A DNA stretch of 64,000 nt from Microtetraspora glauca. GTDB taxonomy: Bacteria; Actinomycetota; Actinomycetes; Streptosporangiales; Streptosporangiaceae. This document shows positions 8,713-17,230 of this stretch, piece after piece. Numbering within the stretch: the stretch's first letter is position 1; each line of letters begins with the position of its first letter. The notes beneath the pieces are model-generated. The model saw only the letters and a list, made by a program, of their open reading frames with translations, had not been told where the DNA came from and did not search any database. The position numbers and the translations under genes are program-made. The stretch covers positions 79,923 through 143,922 of the forward strand of contig BBYL01000027.1 of NCBI GenBank assembly GCA_001570385.1, in the 5' to 3' direction.

Positions 8713-9045
8713 GGCGCGGTGTTCATCAAGGGCCAGTTCAACTTGGGCACGGACGAGGGCCGCCGCGCGTACGAGAACGTCAAGTTCTTCCGCGAGCAGT
8801 GCGAGTGGTCGATTGGATACGCCGTCGTCCCCGGCCGCTCCAAGCGCGACAGTAGGGGCATCCGCCACATTTTCGAGTTGGCGTTGTTCGAGTACAGCAC
8901 CGTGCTGGTGGCGGCGAACCCGCTCGCGATGACGCTGTCGGTGAAGTCACAGCTCTGCGGCGAGGCCAGCGTGGACGTGAACGTCCCGGACGGCGTAACC
9001 CCGCAGGACATCGCCGAGGCCGTCGCCCAGGTGCTGGAGCGGAAG
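8695..9045 (+). pseudogene. HK97-type prohead protease, 3' fragment
   Basis: In the frame one base off the terminase fragment, the sequence reads VFIKGQFNLGTDEGRRAYEN, then EWSIGYAV, LFEYSTVLVAANPLAMTLSVK and IAEAVAQVLERKDG. These are C-terminal landmarks of the HK97 prohead protease family (EWSIGY, the VSPVL..ANP-like segment). The catalytic N-terminal part is missing. The join to the terminase fragment at about 8700 implies loss of the remainder of terminase, the portal gene and the start of the protease. Confidence 0.65.
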
Positions 9046-9582
9046 GACGGCGGCGCGGACCGGAACAGAGGCAACGCCGAACAGCTCCGCCACTGGTATG
9101 TGCGCGGGGCCGTGCTCATCCCCGGCGTGGGATGGACCACGGCGGCCACCGTCTGGGCGATGCCCGACGTCCGGCTGGCGATCAGTGAGAGCGCCGCGAC
9201 TGGAACCGCGACCGTGCTGGGGTGTCAGCGCGGGAGATTCTCCTACCGCCCCAAGCGAGGGCGGTTCTGCTACGGAACCTTCGTCTACGACGCTACCGGC
9301 GAGGCGGTCCAGGTCAGCGCCCACAGGAAAGCGGATCCGGGCGACGTCTACGCCGCCCGGATCACCCCCGAAGGCGACAAGGCCGGGCTGCGGGACGTGA
9401 AGGGCGTGCTGGCCCACCTCAGCGACACGTTTGGCGGCCTGCTCATACTGGGACTGGCGCTGATGGTCTTGGTGTACTTCGCACCGGTGAACACGCTGTG
9501 GCCGTTCATGTCCACCGCCGGCGCGGTAGCCGTGGTGGGTCTGGTGGGCTCGGTCGCCGGCATCATCGCGTCCAACACCTGA
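9031..9582 (+). CDS. Two-helix membrane protein, start unclear
   Basis: The frame of the protease fragment runs on into a different protein: a hydrophobic segment near 9100-9160 (VRGAVLIPGVGWTTAATVWA), a small Cys-containing domain (TVLGCQRGRFSYRPKRG, FCYGTFVYDATG), then two membrane helices before the stop. The layout resembles small DUF3592-like actinobacterial membrane proteins of the host. GTG 9031 and GTG 9100 are possible starts and neither has a good ribosome site, so the 5' end may have been replaced by the prophage deletion. Confidence 0.5.
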   Translation: MLERKDGGADRNRGNAEQLRHWYVRGAVLIPGVGWTTAATVWAMPDVRLAISESAATGTATVLGCQRGRFSYRPKRGRFCYGTFVYDATGEAVQVSAHRKADPGDVYAARITPEGDKAGLRDVKGVLAHLSDTFGGLLILGLALMVLVYFAPVNTLWPFMSTAGAVAVVGLVGSVAGIIASNT

Positions 9583-9801
9583 CTGGTCGACCGAGTCCGG
9601 CTGGCGGGATAGTCCGGCGAGATACCGCAATCTTGTATGTTTCCGCAGATCGCGGTGACCATCTGTACCATGATCCATCTCGCCGCTGATGATTGTCCCG
9701 TCGTTCCTCGACCCCGGACATGCGGAACGCCCCTTCGCGGCCGGGCCGCCGGGGGATTCACCGGCGCGTGGCCACGCGGGTTCGGCCAGGTTCACCCGGG
9801 T

Positions 9802-10167
9802 TCAGCCCTGGTCGCCGACCGGTTGATCCTCCTTCTTTTCCTGCTCCGTCTCGGCGTCCGGCTCTCCCTGCCCCACCTCGGCCTCCGGCCCGGCTCCGGC
9901 CTGCGCGGCGCGTGCCTGGAGCACCGTGGCCGCCACCACCATCACGATCCCCAGCACCGCGACACCGGCCCCGCAGAGGATGACGACGCTCGCCACCTCG
10001 GGCTCCACCGGCGACGAGTTCATGCGTCTCAAGGCATTGGAGAAGAAGCCCAGCAACTCGGCCAGCAACGGGGTCTGTCTCAGGACGATCAGGATGACGG
10101 CGAGAACGCCGACGCAGGCGGTGGTCACACCGGCGTTGCGGAGTCTGGCGATCGATCGAGGGGGCAT
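9802..10167 (-). CDS. Small two-helix membrane protein with acidic tail
   Basis: 121 residues from ATG 10167. A basic start (MPPRSIARLRNAG) is followed by a first membrane helix (TACVGVLAVILIVLR), a short loop, and a second helix (VVILCGAGVAVLGIVMVVAA). The Glu/Gln-rich tail (about 95-121) is predicted cytoplasmic. No family is recognised. Confidence 0.6.
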   Translation of the reverse strand: MPPRSIARLRNAGVTTACVGVLAVILIVLRQTPLLAELLGFFSNALRRMNSSPVEPEVASVVILCGAGVAVLGIVMVVAATVLQARAAQAGAGPEAEVGQGEPDAETEQEKKEDQPVGDQG

Positions 10168-10265
10168 GAGCGTGATCCTACGGAGGCGCCGCGACGGATT
10201 CCTCGCCGTGCACCTGGCGTCCGACCCTCCGGAGGGCGGGGCGGCGTTCGCCCTGGGCGCCGTCG

Positions 10266-10361
10266 TCCCGCGAGCTGGAGGAACTGCTGCGCGAGCAGGA
10301 AACCCGCGCCCGGCTCGCCCGGCGGCTCGACGACATCACCGCCGGTCGGGTGACTGTGTGA
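10266..10361 (+). pseudogene. Short coiled-coil C-terminal remnant
   Basis: One frame reads SRELEELLREQETRARLARR followed by LDDITAGRVTV and a stop at 10361. It looks like the helical end of a protein whose start is not present, and it overlaps the 3' end of the opposite-strand DUF4352-like fragment. Function unknown, and it may be chance. Confidence 0.25.
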
Positions 10362-10704
10362 GGCCGTTCGTCTTGATGAAGCGCAGGAATTGAGCCAGCC
10401 CCTTCCCTCCCTGCGCCTTCGGAATCGCCCGGCGGGCGCGCTTGCCGCCCGGGGAGATGTACACGAGCGTCCCGCCGCGCGCGGGCACATCGAACGTGAC
10501 ATAGACGATCTCAGGATCGCCCGGAGCAAAGTCACGGGTGACGGTCGGCTGGTTCACCGGACCGTTCCACGGCGGGATCTCACCGTTCGACGCGAAGAAG
10601 GACTCCTCGCCGCCCCGCCACTGGAAGCCAGCCTGCATCATCCGCGGCGGCGTGTGGTCTGGCCCTTCCACCGCCTCCACGCGCACGGCGACGGCGACGA
10701 ACAT
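10336..10704 (-). pseudogene. DUF4352-like lipoprotein, C-terminal fragment
   Basis: 122 codons from ATG 10704, but coherent sequence continues upstream (VVYNKGGSAPARNG) to an in-frame TGA near 10750, so signal peptide and lipobox are missing. It reads as an all-beta domain: FVAVAVRVEAVEG, then VTFDVPARGGTLVYISPGG. That ending (VxFDVPxxGG) is typical of DUF4352-like immunoglobulin-fold extracellular proteins. It is more likely a remnant than a functional cytoplasmic protein. Confidence 0.45.
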
Positions 10705-10802
10705 GCCGTTGCGGGCAGGCGCCGACCCGCCTTTGTTGTAGACGACGCGTCGCGTGAGTGGTCATGGCATCCCGTGTCCCCAGAGAGGAGCCTTCCAGCC
10801 GT

Positions 10803-11663
10803 TCATGGACCCGTGTGCCCGTCCCGCTCCCGCTTCGCGAGCCCCTGGGCGAGCAGGATGCTCCCGTAGAGAATCAGCCCGACGCCGGCCGCCTCCAGAG
10901 CGATCCATCCCCCGGTCCTGATCTCCTCGCCGAAGATCGTGATGCCGTACAGCACGCTCGCCACGGGGTCGCTGATGGTCAGCGCCGGCTGGGCGGCGAG
11001 GAGGGTTCCGCTCTGGAGCGCGTTCTGGAGGAGGACGAAGCTGCACAGCCCGGTGGCGACCATCGCGTACGGCTGCCACGAGGTCACGAGCGCCGACGCA
11101 TCCCGTTGGAAGAGCGAGGTGGTCTGCTTGATGAAGGTCGCGGTGAAGGCGAAGCCGATGCCGGCGGCGGCCCCGAGCACCGCCGCCCGCGGGGCGGCGG
11201 CGAGGAGCCGCGCGGCGACGACCAGCGCGGCGACGACCGCGACCGTCACGATGGCGGCCGGCACCTGGGCGGCGGGCGTGACGACGGCGCCCTTCCCCCG
11301 TGGCGCGGCCGTGGCGAGGAAGGTCGCGAGCCCCGCCGTCAGCAGGCCCGTGGCCAGCCATGCCCGCGCGTCGAGGCCGCTCCGCGACGCCAGCGCGATC
11401 AGGATCATGGTGAAGGGCAGCTCGGTGACGAGGAGAGGCTGCACCAGAGCGAGCTGCCCGGCGGACAGGGCCACCGCCTGGAAGACGAACCCGGCGATGA
11501 GCGCGCCCACCCCGGCGAGCCACGCGGGGCGGTGGATCAGGTCCCAGATCAGGACCGGGCTGAGGGCCCGGTGCCGCGGCTCGTCGCGCGCCGCACGCCG
11601 CTGCAGGACGGACGCCGCCGCGTTACTGGCCGCGGCGAGCAGCGCGCAGACGACCGCGATCAT
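10803..11663 (-). CDS. DMT-superfamily (EamA-like) transporter, second of a pair
   Basis: 286 residues with about ten hydrophobic helices and little else, the size and pattern of drug/metabolite transporters. A short Arg-rich loop follows helix 1 (LQRRAARDEPRHR), and the C-terminal repeat half has ALTISDPVASVLYGITIFGE, a segment typical of EamA domains. ATG 11663 overlaps the stop of the upstream transporter gene by 4 bp (ATGA), so the two are translationally coupled and may form a heterodimer. Substrate unknown. Confidence 0.85.
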   Translation of the reverse strand: MIAVVCALLAAASNAAASVLQRRAARDEPRHRALSPVLIWDLIHRPAWLAGVGALIAGFVFQAVALSAGQLALVQPLLVTELPFTMILIALASRSGLDARAWLATGLLTAGLATFLATAAPRGKGAVVTPAAQVPAAIVTVAVVAALVVAARLLAAAPRAAVLGAAAGIGFAFTATFIKQTTSLFQRDASALVTSWQPYAMVATGLCSFVLLQNALQSGTLLAAQPALTISDPVASVLYGITIFGEEIRTGGWIALEAAGVGLILYGSILLAQGLAKRERDGHTGP

Positions 11664-12538
11664 CGGCCCTCCGCGCCCGGCCGCCCGGCGTCGCTCTTGG
11701 CCAGGAACGGCGACCGGCCGAGGATGACGATCCCCACGACGAGCGCGACCAGGCCCGCGACCGCGCCGGCCAGCGCCACCACGTCGACCCGCAGGTGCTC
11801 ACTGAAGATCACGACGCCCAGCACGATGCCGGTGATCGGCTCGGCCGCGGTGGTGGCGGGCAGCGAGATCCGCAGCGGCGCGGCGTCGAACGCGCTCTGG
11901 TTCAGCAGGATGCCGAGCACCGCCACCATGGGAAGCGCGTACGGCGGCCAGCTGGTGGCCAGCGCCTGCGTCCCGTGCTCGAGGGTGAGCAGGGAGCCCC
12001 GGGTCAGAGCGTCCTGGAGCCCGTACAGCACGCCCGCGGAGGCGGCCAGCAGCATCGCCCGCGTCTTGAGGCCGGTGTGGAGCGCGACCACGACCAGACC
12101 GGCCGTCACCACCAGCACGGCCATCACCGCGATCCAGGTCATCGAGGAGGGGTGTGGCACTCTGCCTCCATGGGGTCGCGCGGACGCGAGAAAGACCGCC
12201 ACCCCGCCGCTGACCAGCACCGCTCCCAGCCATTCCCCGCGGCCGAGGCGCTCCTGGTAGACCAGGGCGGAGACCGCGAGCGCGAAGATGAGGTTGGTCG
12301 CCAGCAGCGGTTCGACCTGGGCCACGCCGGCCCGCTGCAGCGCCAGCGCCCCGAGGATCTGCCCTCCCGCCATCGCCCCGATGCCGAACAGCCACAGGGG
12401 CCTGCGCATGAGGTGCAGCAGCAGACGCACATGAAGGATCTCGCCGAGCGGCTCGGCGTACGCGGCGTGCTGCTGGGCCATGAAGCCAACCCCGATGAGG
12501 GCCGCCGCCATCAGGCCGAGCAGCACCGTGAGGATCAT
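11660..12538 (-). CDS. DMT-superfamily (EamA-like) transporter, first of a pair
   Basis: 292 residues from ATG 12538 with about ten membrane segments. It has QVEPLLATNLIFALAVSALV in the first half and LPATTAAEPITGIVLGVVIF in the second, the internal-repeat signature of this superfamily. It is diverged from its partner but has the same domain order, consistent with an old tandem duplication. The pair has no adjacent regulator. An SDR-type gene fragment lies just upstream. Confidence 0.85.
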   Translation of the reverse strand: MILTVLLGLMAAALIGVGFMAQQHAAYAEPLGEILHVRLLLHLMRRPLWLFGIGAMAGGQILGALALQRAGVAQVEPLLATNLIFALAVSALVYQERLGRGEWLGAVLVSGGVAVFLASARPHGGRVPHPSSMTWIAVMAVLVVTAGLVVVALHTGLKTRAMLLAASAGVLYGLQDALTRGSLLTLEHGTQALATSWPPYALPMVAVLGILLNQSAFDAAPLRISLPATTAAEPITGIVLGVVIFSEHLRVDVVALAGAVAGLVALVVGIVILGRSPFLAKSDAGRPGAEGR

Positions 12539-12553
12539 GTCGCGTGGACGTCG

Positions 12554-12703
12554 TCAGCGGCGTTTGCTCCGCGCGGGGGCGGCGGCGAAACACGCCGCGG
12601 TTCGACTGGGCTCGCCGCGCGCGCCGGACGCGCGGGCGGTCGCCCGGCCCACGCCGGTGCTCGCTCCGGTGACCACCACCACCCGGGACCTTCTCCGCTT
12701 CAT
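12554..12703 (-). pseudogene. Short-chain dehydrogenase, N-terminal fragment
   Basis: From ATG 12703 the frame reads MKRRRSRVVVVTGASTGVGR and then ATARASGARG before losing sense. TGASxGxG is the cofactor-binding glycine motif of short-chain dehydrogenases. Only about the first 25 residues remain of a family that is usually 250 long, so this is a relic. Confidence 0.6.
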
Positions 12704-12751
12704 GTGCGCCACCCCCTGGTCTCGGCCGCTACCCGGGAAGGGTGGCCCCAC

Positions 12752-13268
12752 ACGGAGCGGCGGCGGCGATCCCGAAGATCACCCCGCCCAGGGTCTCCAG
12801 ATCGTCGCTGTATGGGAACTCCCGTTAATGACGATCCACAATGGGCAGTCACTCTCCGTAGCGCGTCCGGTGTTGCCGCCGCCGAACGGGGGCAGTGCTC
12901 GGATAGATCACTTTCGCCCGCAGCGCAGCGGGAAGCCCTTATTGCCCTTATCAGTCAGCCGGGGGAACCACATGGTGAATGTCGCGCTTGCGGCGCCGGA
13001 TCCGATCGAAGCGTGGATTCAGCAAGTCCTACGCCTCACGGGCGCCTGCGCGACCGTGCCCGAGCGAGCGCATGCGCCTCGAAACGCTGTGCCGCCGCGC
13101 TGCGATCCTGGGGTCGGGGGCGATGCCCCGCAGTTCCGTGCGTAGCCACCATGGCCATACGCCGAGGGAACCACCCCGGCACCGCTCGGGCACGGGTGAG
13201 CATCCGTACGGTCCAGGTCCCACCGGCCTCTTACTCCGTGGCCATGGTCCTTCCGCCGGGGTCGGGGA
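12752..13268. other. 517-bp stretch without a recognisable gene
   Basis: Open frames here are short and have no family sense in either strand. The base composition falls slightly around 12820-12960. I see no strong hairpin, promoter or repeat. It separates the DMT/SDR end from the stop of the D-lactate dehydrogenase gene. Confidence 0.5.
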
Positions 13269-16124
13269 TCAGGTGGGTAGCGGACGGGTTGTGTGCTCGA
13301 GGACTTCGAGCACGTGCCGGTAGGGTTGTCCGGTCGCCCGGCTCATGCCGAGTTCGCAGGTGCGGTTGAGCGACACGTGGGCCGCGGCCGGACGCCCCCG
13401 CACGTCCCGCGCCTCCGCCGCCGTGGCCGAGGCGGTCAGCTCGGGGTGCAACAGGCCCCGGTCGCCGGCGAAAGCGCAGCACCCCCAGTCATCCGGCCGT
13501 ACGACCTCCTCCGCGGCGGCGGCGGCCACCCGCAGCAGCGCGGGGTCGATGCCGAGCCGCGCGGAGGAGCAGGTGGGGTGCACGACGAGCGACGGGATCC
13601 GCCGGGCCGCGGGCAGCAGCGGCAGGACGGCGGCGTCCACGAACGCGACCGCGTCCACGACCTCCATGCCCTCGGCGGCCAGCAGGTGGGTCAGGCCCTC
13701 GGTGCAGGAGGACGCGTCGACCACGACGGGCAGCGCCCCGTTCTCCGTCGCGTGGCGCAGCACGGGAACGACCCGGTCGCGCATGGCCGCGTGGCCCTCG
13801 GTGAGCCCCTTGGACTTCCACGGCGTGCCGCAGCACAGGGAGGCGATGCCCTCCGGCACCCGTACGGCGAGGCCCGCGCGGTCGCACAGCGTCAGGAAGG
13901 CGTCGCGCACGCCCCCGTCGACCTCCGGGCCGAACATCGTGGAGACGCAGGCCGGGAAGTAGACCGCCGCGGGCGCCTGGGACGGTCGTGCGCGGCGCCG
14001 GGTGCCCCCGCGGGGCAGTTCGGGCGACCACTCGGGCACCGTGTCCGCGCCCAGTAGGCCCCGCCCGGCGGCGGTGGCGGCCCGGGGCAGCGCTGGGGGC
14101 ACCGCGCGAGCGGCGGTCAGGGCGACCGAGGCCGCGCGGGTCGCGCCGTCCCAGTGCCGGGCCGCGCTCCGCCAGGTCCGCTGGGCGGCACGGCCGTGCT
14201 GTTCCGCACGCAGCCGCCGCGTCAGGTCGCCGGTGTCGATGAGGACCGGGCAGGCGGTCTGGCACATGCCGTCCACGGCGCAGGTGTCCACGGCGTCGTA
14301 GCGGTACTCCTCCTCCAGGCGGCGCAGGAGCTCGGCGTCGCCGCTCTCACGGGCGCGGGTGATCTCCCGGCGCAGCACGATCCGACGCCGGGGCGTGGTG
14401 GTGAGGTCCTTGCTGGGGCAGACCGGCTCGCAGTAGCCGCACTCCACGCAGCGGTCCACCTCGGGCTCGACCGTGGGCGTGGACTTCAGGTGGCTGATGT
14501 GCACGGACTCGTCCTCGTTGAGGAGGATGCCGGGGTTGAGCAGGCCGCTGGGGTCGATGAGGCGCTTGACCTCGCACATCACGTCGTACAGCTCGTCGCC
14601 GTACTGGCGGCGGACGTACGGGGCCATGATGCGGCCGGTGCCGTGCTCGGCCTTGAGCGTGCCGTCCTGGCCGAGAACGAGGTCGACCATGTTCTCGGTG
14701 AAGGCCAAGTAGCGGGACAGGTTCTCCGGGCGGTCGAAGTCCTCGTTGAGCAGGAAGTGGATGTTGCCGTCCTTGGCGTGGCCGAAGATGACGCTCCCGG
14801 TGTAGCCGTGCCGGTCGAACAGGCCGGTCAGCTCGGTGCAGGTCTCCAGCAGGTGGCCCACGGGGACCGCGACGTCCTCCAGGAGCGCGGTCGTTCCGGA
14901 CGGGCGGGCACCGGCGACGGTCGTGTACAGGCCCTTGCGGATGTGCCACAGGGCCGTCCGCGTCGCGGCGTCGCCGCTCAGTGCGCCCGGGGTGACGAGC
15001 GGCAGGCCGCGCAGCACCGGCCCGGCCCCGGCGACCCGCTCCCCGAGCGCCTCGGCCGTCGGCTCCTGGTGCTCGACCAGCAGCGCCGCGTGGTCGCGTA
15101 CGGCCAGGCCGCGCAGTTCCGCGGTCGCCTCCGGGTCGCGCTGGGCGACGCGAAGGCTGGTGGCGTCGAGCAGTTCGACGGTGGCGAAGCCCGCCTCGAC
15201 CAGGGCCGGCAGTGAACCCGTGGCCGCGGCGAGGTCGGGGAACAGCAGCAGTCCGGTGGCGGCGTGGTGGTGCGCCGGGACGGTGCGGAAGGTCGCCTCG
15301 GCGACGAAGGCGAGCGTGCCCTCGCTGCCGATGACCAGGTGGGCGAGGATGTCGACCGGGCGGGTGTGGTCGACGAAGGAGTTCACGCCGTAGCCCATCG
15401 TGTTCTTGATGGCGTACAGCCGCTCGATGGTCGCCACGGACGCCGAGTCGCCGCGCACGCGGTCGCGCAGCCGGGCCAGCCCGGCGTGGATGTCTGGTTC
15501 GAGGGCGCGCAGCCGGTCGTCGGCGTCCGGCACGCCGGTGTCGATCACCGTGCCACTGGGCAGCACGAGCAGCGCGGACTCGAGCGTCCGGTACGTGTTG
15601 AGTTCGGTGCCGCAGGCCATGCCGCTGGAGTTGTTGGCGACGACGCCGCCGATCGTGCAGGCGGACTCGCTGGCCGGGTCGGGCCCGAGCTTGCGTCCGT
15701 ACCGGGCGAGCCTGGTGTTGACGGCGCGCACGGTCGCGCCGGGTTGCACCCGGACCCGCGCGCCGTCGTCGAGGACCTCGATCCCACGGAAGTGGCGCCT
15801 GGTGTCGACCAGCACACCGTCGGCGGTGGCCTGGCCGGACAAGCTGGTGCCGCCGGAGCGGAACGTCAGCGGCACGCCCCCCGCGGCGCCGACCCGCAGC
15901 AGCGCGGCCACCTGCGCCGGGTCCCGCGGGGTCACCACTGCCCGGGGGACGAGCAGATAGTGCGAGGCGTCATGGGCGAACGACAGCCGGTCGGAGGCGC
16001 GGGCCGCGACCGCGCCCGGCGCGGCCTCCTCCAGCGCGGCCAGCAGCCCGGCATCGGGTGACAGCAGGTCGTCGTCGCGGCGCCGGTTCGGGACATGCCG
16101 TACGCGCCGGTCAGTGCGACTCAC
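13269..16124 (-). CDS. D-lactate/2-hydroxyacid dehydrogenase, FAD and 4Fe-4S fusion
   Basis: A 951-residue GlcD-GlcF-like fusion that oxidises a D-2-hydroxy acid, probably D-lactate, passing electrons to the respiratory chain. Start GTG 16124. FAD PCMH domain at about 55-230 (TFRSGGTSLSGQA, then TIGGVVANNSSGMACGT), FAD-oxidase C-terminal domain at about 260-530 (GHAKDGNIHF, AEHGTGR), two 4Fe-4S motifs near 560 (CVECGYCEPVCP) and 615 (CAVDGMCQTACP), and two CCG-type motifs near 762 and 881 (CCGTPWKSKG, GCCAFAGDRG). It is divergent from an IclR regulator, which probably controls it. Close alternative substrates are glycolate and 2-hydroxyglutarate. Confidence 0.9.
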   Translation of the reverse strand: MSRTDRRVRHVPNRRRDDDLLSPDAGLLAALEEAAPGAVAARASDRLSFAHDASHYLLVPRAVVTPRDPAQVAALLRVGAAGGVPLTFRSGGTSLSGQATADGVLVDTRRHFRGIEVLDDGARVRVQPGATVRAVNTRLARYGRKLGPDPASESACTIGGVVANNSSGMACGTELNTYRTLESALLVLPSGTVIDTGVPDADDRLRALEPDIHAGLARLRDRVRGDSASVATIERLYAIKNTMGYGVNSFVDHTRPVDILAHLVIGSEGTLAFVAEATFRTVPAHHHAATGLLLFPDLAAATGSLPALVEAGFATVELLDATSLRVAQRDPEATAELRGLAVRDHAALLVEHQEPTAEALGERVAGAGPVLRGLPLVTPGALSGDAATRTALWHIRKGLYTTVAGARPSGTTALLEDVAVPVGHLLETCTELTGLFDRHGYTGSVIFGHAKDGNIHFLLNEDFDRPENLSRYLAFTENMVDLVLGQDGTLKAEHGTGRIMAPYVRRQYGDELYDVMCEVKRLIDPSGLLNPGILLNEDESVHISHLKSTPTVEPEVDRCVECGYCEPVCPSKDLTTTPRRRIVLRREITRARESGDAELLRRLEEEYRYDAVDTCAVDGMCQTACPVLIDTGDLTRRLRAEQHGRAAQRTWRSAARHWDGATRAASVALTAARAVPPALPRAATAAGRGLLGADTVPEWSPELPRGGTRRRARPSQAPAAVYFPACVSTMFGPEVDGGVRDAFLTLCDRAGLAVRVPEGIASLCCGTPWKSKGLTEGHAAMRDRVVPVLRHATENGALPVVVDASSCTEGLTHLLAAEGMEVVDAVAFVDAAVLPLLPAARRIPSLVVHPTCSSARLGIDPALLRVAAAAAEEVVRPDDWGCCAFAGDRGLLHPELTASATAAEARDVRGRPAAAHVSLNRTCELGMSRATGQPYRHVLEVLEHTTRPLPT

Positions 16125-16262
16125 GGCTCACCCCCGAGTCGCTGGAGCGAATGAGGAAGTCCAGGTCGGAGCCACCGCGACGCGTCCATGCCCGGTGGAT
16201 GTAGGGGTTACGGTCCTGGCCCGCACACCACTGGGCGCTACGGAGCTGCACAGAAGATCGCC

Positions 16263-16297
16263 TTCCAATAATTGATACGTTAGTCTATCTTTTGGAA
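16263..16297. promoter_or_regulatory. Candidate IclR operator
   Basis: An AT-rich island in the divergent gap carries TTCCAA (16263-16268) and its reverse complement TTGGAA (16292-16297) around a 23-bp spacer, ending 4 bp before the IclR start codon. Such placement would suit autoregulation and control of the dehydrogenase gene. Binding is inferred. Confidence 0.45.
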
Positions 16298-16301
16298 CGC
16301 G

Positions 16302-17126
16302 ATGAAGGATACGCGGCCGCCGAATCACGCGACAGCCCCAGAAGACAGCGGCACGGGGCGGGCCGACGACAACCGTCTCGTCGGGTCGGACCGGGTCCTC
16401 GCGGTTCTCAAGGAACTGGCCCGCCACCCGGACGGCATCGGGCTGGAGGAATTGACCCGGGTCATCGACAGCCCCAAGCCGACCGTGCACCGGGCGCTCG
16501 GCGCGCTGCGCCGAGCCGGTCTGGCCGACCAGGACGTACGCGGTCGCTACATGCTCGGCGACGAGTTCCTCCGGATGGCCTTCGCCCACCACGAGGCCCG
16601 CCCCGAGCACGTACGCATCCGCCCGGTGCTCGAGACGCTGGCCGCCCGGTTCGGCGAGACCGCGCACTACGCGGTGCTCGACGGCCGCGAGGTGGTCTAC
16701 CGCGCCAAGGTCGACCCGCCCAGCGGCGCCGTCCGGCTGGCCTCCACGATCGGCGGCCGCGCCCCCGCGCACGCCACTGCCGTCGGGAAGCTGCTGCTGG
16801 CCCACCGACTGGACACGCGGGAGGCGGTCGAGCAGTGGATCGCCGACGCGCCGCTGGCGCGTCGGACAGCTCGGACCGTGTACATGGTCGATGGCCTGCA
16901 CCGCGAGCTTGAGGCCACCCGCGAGCGCGGTTACGGCGTCGACGACCAGGAGAACGAGGTCGGGATCAACTGCCTCGCCCTACCGGTGTACGTCACCTCG
17001 CGGATCATCCCCTCGGGCGCGGTGAGCATCAGCGCCCTGACGTTCCGGACGCCGATGAAAGCGCTGGTCGACGCGGTGGACGATATCCGCCGCGCGCTCG
17101 GACACCTCGGCGAGTCCGGGCGATGA
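16302..17126 (+). CDS. IclR-family transcription regulator
   Basis: 274 residues from ATG 16302. Winged-helix HTH at about 28-90 (SDRVLAVLKELARHPDGIGL, then SPKPTVHRALGALRRAGL) and the IclR effector domain at about 100-265, including RPVLETLAARFGETAHYAVL, ATAVGKLLLA and NCLALPVY. IclR proteins usually sense small acids or sugar acids and repress or activate neighbouring catabolic genes. Here they are the divergent hydroxyacid dehydrogenase and the downstream KDG-type kinase, about 104 bp away. Confidence 0.92.
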   Translation: MKDTRPPNHATAPEDSGTGRADDNRLVGSDRVLAVLKELARHPDGIGLEELTRVIDSPKPTVHRALGALRRAGLADQDVRGRYMLGDEFLRMAFAHHEARPEHVRIRPVLETLAARFGETAHYAVLDGREVVYRAKVDPPSGAVRLASTIGGRAPAHATAVGKLLLAHRLDTREAVEQWIADAPLARRTARTVYMVDGLHRELEATRERGYGVDDQENEVGINCLALPVYVTSRIIPSGAVSISALTFRTPMKALVDAVDDIRRALGHLGESGR

Positions 17127-17230
17127 GCACTCCCACCGCACTTGGCCGGGCCGCCGCGTCTCGATGAAGGGGTGGAGAGGACGCCCCCATTTCTGCTATC
17201 AGCGACGCCGTACCCCTATCGAGGAGCACC

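Noticed and set aside
13020..13200. Possible small genes between the SDR fragment and the dehydrogenase
   Set aside because: Frames are short, Arg/Ala/Pro-rich and have no ribosome site or recognisable motif.
14154..15215. Long plus-strand frames opposite the D-lactate dehydrogenase gene
   Set aside because: Typical high-GC shadows, rich in Val, Gly, Ala and Arg, with no domain sense and no ribosome site.
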